Origin: Desulforegulaceae bacterium
Lineage (GTDB): Bacteria > Desulfobacterota > Desulfobacteria > Desulfobacterales > JACKCP01
Direction of reading: 5' to 3'
Assembly (NCBI GenBank): GCA_034006035.1
Contig: JAVETN010000006.1
Coordinates: 62,001-126,000, forward strand
DNA: 64,000 nt
The notes under the pieces were generated by a model. The model had not been told where the DNA came from. It did no database searches and was given only the letters and a program-made list of their open reading frames with translations. The translations under genes were made by a program, and so were the position numbers. Within the stretch, counting starts at the first letter, position 1. Every line of letters begins with the position of its first letter. Shown one piece after another: positions 62,059 to 64,000 of the stretch.

Positions 62059-62943
62059 CTAATTTCCTGTATTCTGTTTTTTAAGCAAAGGAAACCCCAT
62101 CTCTTTTCTTTGTTCAAGATAAGCTTCTGAGCATTCCCTTGCAATCTTTCGTATCCTTCCTATATAGCCTGTTCTTTCAGTTACACTTATTGCCCCTCTT
62201 GCATCAAGGAGATTGAATGTGTGTGAGCATTTGAGACAAAATTCATAGGCAGGAAGAACCACTTCTTCTTTAATGAGACGGTGTGCTTCAGACTCGTAGC
62301 TTGAAAAAAATTCATGGAGAAGAGAAACATTTGCAAGCTCAAAATTATATTTTGACTGCTCCACTTCCTGGGTATGGAAAAGATCTCCGTAATTTAGTTC
62401 ATCATTCCATTTTAAATCATATACATTGTCAACACCCTGAATATACATAGCAATTCGTTCAAGACCATAAGTTATTTCCACTGAAACAGGCTTTACTTCA
62501 ATACTTCCTGTCATCTGAAAATATGTGAACTGAGTAATTTCCATTCCGTCCAGCCATACTTCCCAGCCAAGTCCCGAGGCTCCAAGAGTTGGAGATTCCC
62601 AATCATCTTCCACAAAACGGATATCATGCTCAAGAGGATTGATTCCTAAAACTTTTAAACTATTTAAATATTTTTCCTGAATATCGGAAGGAGAAGGTTT
62701 AATTAAAACCTGAAACTGATAATAATGCTGGAGTCTGTTTGGATTTTCTCCATACCTTCCGTCTGTTGGCCTTCTTGATGCCTGAACATAGGCAGTTTTC
62801 CAGGGCTCAGGGCCTAAAGATCTGAGAAGAGTTGCATGATGAAAAGTTCCTGCTCCCACTTCAGTATCATAGGGCTGTGATATAAAACATCCTTCATCTG
62901 CCCAGTATTTTTGAAGATTAAAAATAAGATCTTGAAAATTCAT
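62059..62943 (-). CDS. glyQ: Glycyl-tRNA synthetase alpha subunit
   Basis: This is a 294-residue catalytic subunit. The class II motifs are recognisable in [34 protein letters not shown] (motif 2) and [14 protein letters not shown] near 165 (motif 3, TYGLERIA). It is the first gene of the glyQ-glyS-(85 residue protein) operon. A separate alpha subunit indicates the bacterial heterotetrameric enzyme. Confidence 0.97.
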   Translation of the reverse strand: MNFQDLIFNLQKYWADEGCFISQPYDTEVGAGTFHHATLLRSLGPEPWKTAYVQASRRPTDGRYGENPNRLQHYYQFQVLIKPSPSDIQEKYLNSLKVLGINPLEHDIRFVEDDWESPTLGASGLGWEVWLDGMEITQFTYFQMTGSIEVKPVSVEITYGLERIAMYIQGVDNVYDLKWNDELNYGDLFHTQEVEQSKYNFELANVSLLHEFFSSYESEAHRLIKEEVVLPAYEFCLKCSHTFNLLDARGAISVTERTGYIGRIRKIARECSEAYLEQRKEMGFPLLKKQNTGN

Positions 62944-63094
62944 AACAAAATTTTCCTTAAATATTTTGAAAATTAACCAAAAAACTTTTGGGAATAATTA
63001 AATGCCAAACTTTATACTAAAATTAAATTTCGTCCATGATAAAATTCAGTTGATCTAAATCATGAAAAACTCAAATTAAATGAGAAACTAAAGT

Positions 63095-64000
63095 TTAAAT
63101 TGATTCAAACAAAAGCCCCTCAGATTCTGGCTTTGTATCAAGAAGCATTCCTCCTTCAATTTTTGAAAGCTTGCTCTTCCACAAAGATTTAAGGTTTAAA
63201 ATGTCTTTTTGAGAGCCCACAGCCCAGACACAGCCTCCTGCTCCTGCTCCTGTAAACCTTGCTCCGCAATTATTTTGCTTTGCAAGTTCAAAAAGCTGTT
63301 TACCTGAATTATCAAGAACATCAGGAGTCATTTCAAGACGTAATTCAACTTCCCTATTTACAATTTCTCCAAGAGCTGAAAAATCTTTATTCCCAAAATA
63401 AAGACAAAACTCATGGGAAAGAAGAGCAATTTCATTCCAGATTTCTCTAAACTTACCTGATACAAATTGCTGTCTCCATTTTGTATTTACCAAGTGTGAA
63501 TCATGGGTTTTTCCAGTATAGGCCACAAGAAAATGTTTTCCTGCATTTTTAAATTCGTTTTTTCTTAAAAGAGAAGTATTTGTAAAATCAGGCCAGGAAG
63601 AAACATCTGTCCAATGCCAGGCATTTGCACCTCCAAAAGCAGCACAAAGGTGATCTTGAAGACCGCAGGGGACTCCGGCTACTGCACTTTCAATTAAAAA
63701 TGCCCTTAATGCAGCATTTTTTGCAAAAATTTTTTCTTTATTCAAAATTTTCATTAGAAGAGAAACAAGAGCCACAGAAAACACTGAAGAACCCCCAAGA
63801 GCACTTTTTGGAGGAGATGAAGATTCAATTTTAACTTCTAGGCCTCCACAATCAAAACAATCACAAATTGCAAACACAAGACCTAAATCATGATTATAAG
63901 GAGCTTCTTTGGACTTGAAAACAGCGTCTTCAAACCCTTTTGAACTTACTTTTATATAATCTTTTTTATATGGATTAAGACTTACTTTAGTTCTAAGGTC
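63095..64000 (-). CDS. GHMP-family sugar kinase, N-terminus cut by window edge
   Basis: This frame is open from the right edge to a stop at 63095, giving 301 residues. A GTG at 63877 exists, but the in-frame sequence upstream is coding-like, so the start lies beyond the window. SSPPKSALGGSSVFSVAL is the ATP-binding GHMP motif 2, and FTGAGAGGCVW near the C-terminus is motif 3. It resembles galactokinase/heptose-7-phosphate-kinase-type proteins used in nucleotide-sugar or LPS precursor synthesis. The exact substrate is unknown. Confidence 0.85.
   Translation of the reverse strand, partial: DLRTKVSLNPYKKDYIKVSSKGFEDAVFKSKEAPYNHDLGLVFAICDCFDCGGLEVKIESSSPPKSALGGSSVFSVALVSLLMKILNKEKIFAKNAALRAFLIESAVAGVPCGLQDHLCAAFGGANAWHWTDVSSWPDFTNTSLLRKNEFKNAGKHFLVAYTGKTHDSHLVNTKWRQQFVSGKFREIWNEIALLSHEFCLYFGNKDFSALGEIVNREVELRLEMTPDVLDNSGKQLFELAKQNNCGARFTGAGAGGCVWAVGSQKDILNLKSLWKSKLSKIEGGMLLDTKPESEGLLFESI

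Noticed and set aside
1-64000. CRISPR arrays, tRNA or rRNA genes, insertion sequences or prophage
   Set aside because: No evenly spaced direct repeats, no cloverleaf with a GGTTCRAATCC-type arm and no transposase or phage structural genes were seen; a tRNAscan or CRISPR search would settle it.

Overview
This is a low-GC (roughly one-third G+C by eye), gene-dense chromosomal window. It most likely comes from a strictly anaerobic, sulfate-reducer-like member of the Desulfobacterota (Desulfobacterales type). That assignment is inference. It rests on ferredoxin-linked enzymes (indolepyruvate:ferredoxin oxidoreductase, an aldehyde:ferredoxin-oxidoreductase-family protein, several 4Fe-4S proteins), an 11-subunit-type complex I without NuoEFG, the hemA / siroheme-synthase / CcsA block, and EFR1 and KamA-type proteins. 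There are no rRNA or tRNA genes that I can see, and no CRISPR array, insertion sequence or prophage.

Layout. 1-945: a degenerate AAA-like protein cut by the left edge. 1527-3875: a GC-richer SLC13-type permease with four RCK_C domains behind a structured leader. 3971-8898 (minus): a choline-to-glycine-betaine operon (GntR/FadR regulator, betA, betB, choline/betaine-binding protein). 9296-13238 (plus): iorA, iorB and an exported FG-GAP-like protein. Operator-like palindromes with the TTGGTnnnACCAA core lie in front of both divergent units. 13615-16478: a recombinase-tail-like coiled-coil protein, an HNH protein, era, engB and hisI. 16597-18987: PBP1A. 19087-29020 (minus): a long housekeeping run of radical SAM protein, rnc, PHP phosphoesterase, DksA-type protein, hemA, CcsA, siroheme synthase, MBL hydrolase, DHH phosphoesterase, Fe-S reductase subunit and a second DHH protein.

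29192-32632 (plus): serine acetyltransferase, SRPBCC-epimerase fusion and a histidine-bearing membrane protein. 32679-36675: unknown genes, an EFR1 flavodoxin/ferredoxin and an alpha/beta hydrolase. A possible small RNA with its own promoter and terminator lies at 33629-33722. 36677-48218 (minus): complex I in the order nuoA-B-C-D-H-I-J-K, two MrpD/NuoL-type antiporter subunits separated by a small membrane protein, nuoM and nuoN. A thioredoxin-fold protein is coupled to the end. 48352-49692: a KamA-family radical SAM enzyme.

50363-55131 (minus): an accessory-looking cluster of an AOR-family protein that has lost its iron-sulfur cysteines, an iron alcohol dehydrogenase, an SCP2-like protein and two TetR regulators. 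55438-64000 (minus): a stand-alone IscU-like scaffold, acyl-ACP thioesterase, ligA, nucleoside phosphorylase, a small conserved protein, glyS, glyQ and a GHMP kinase cut by the right edge.

Working together: the choline genes point to osmoprotection or choline use. IOR feeds reduced ferredoxin from aromatic 2-oxo acids. The complex I lacks its NADH module and so probably takes electrons from ferredoxin or another carrier. HemA and siroheme synthase supply tetrapyrroles, including siroheme for sulfite reductase.

The best candidates for something undescribed are the cluster-less AOR paralogue and its operon, the complex I with duplicated antiporter subunits, the shared GntR operators joining choline and IOR genes, and the putative small RNA before the EFR1 gene.
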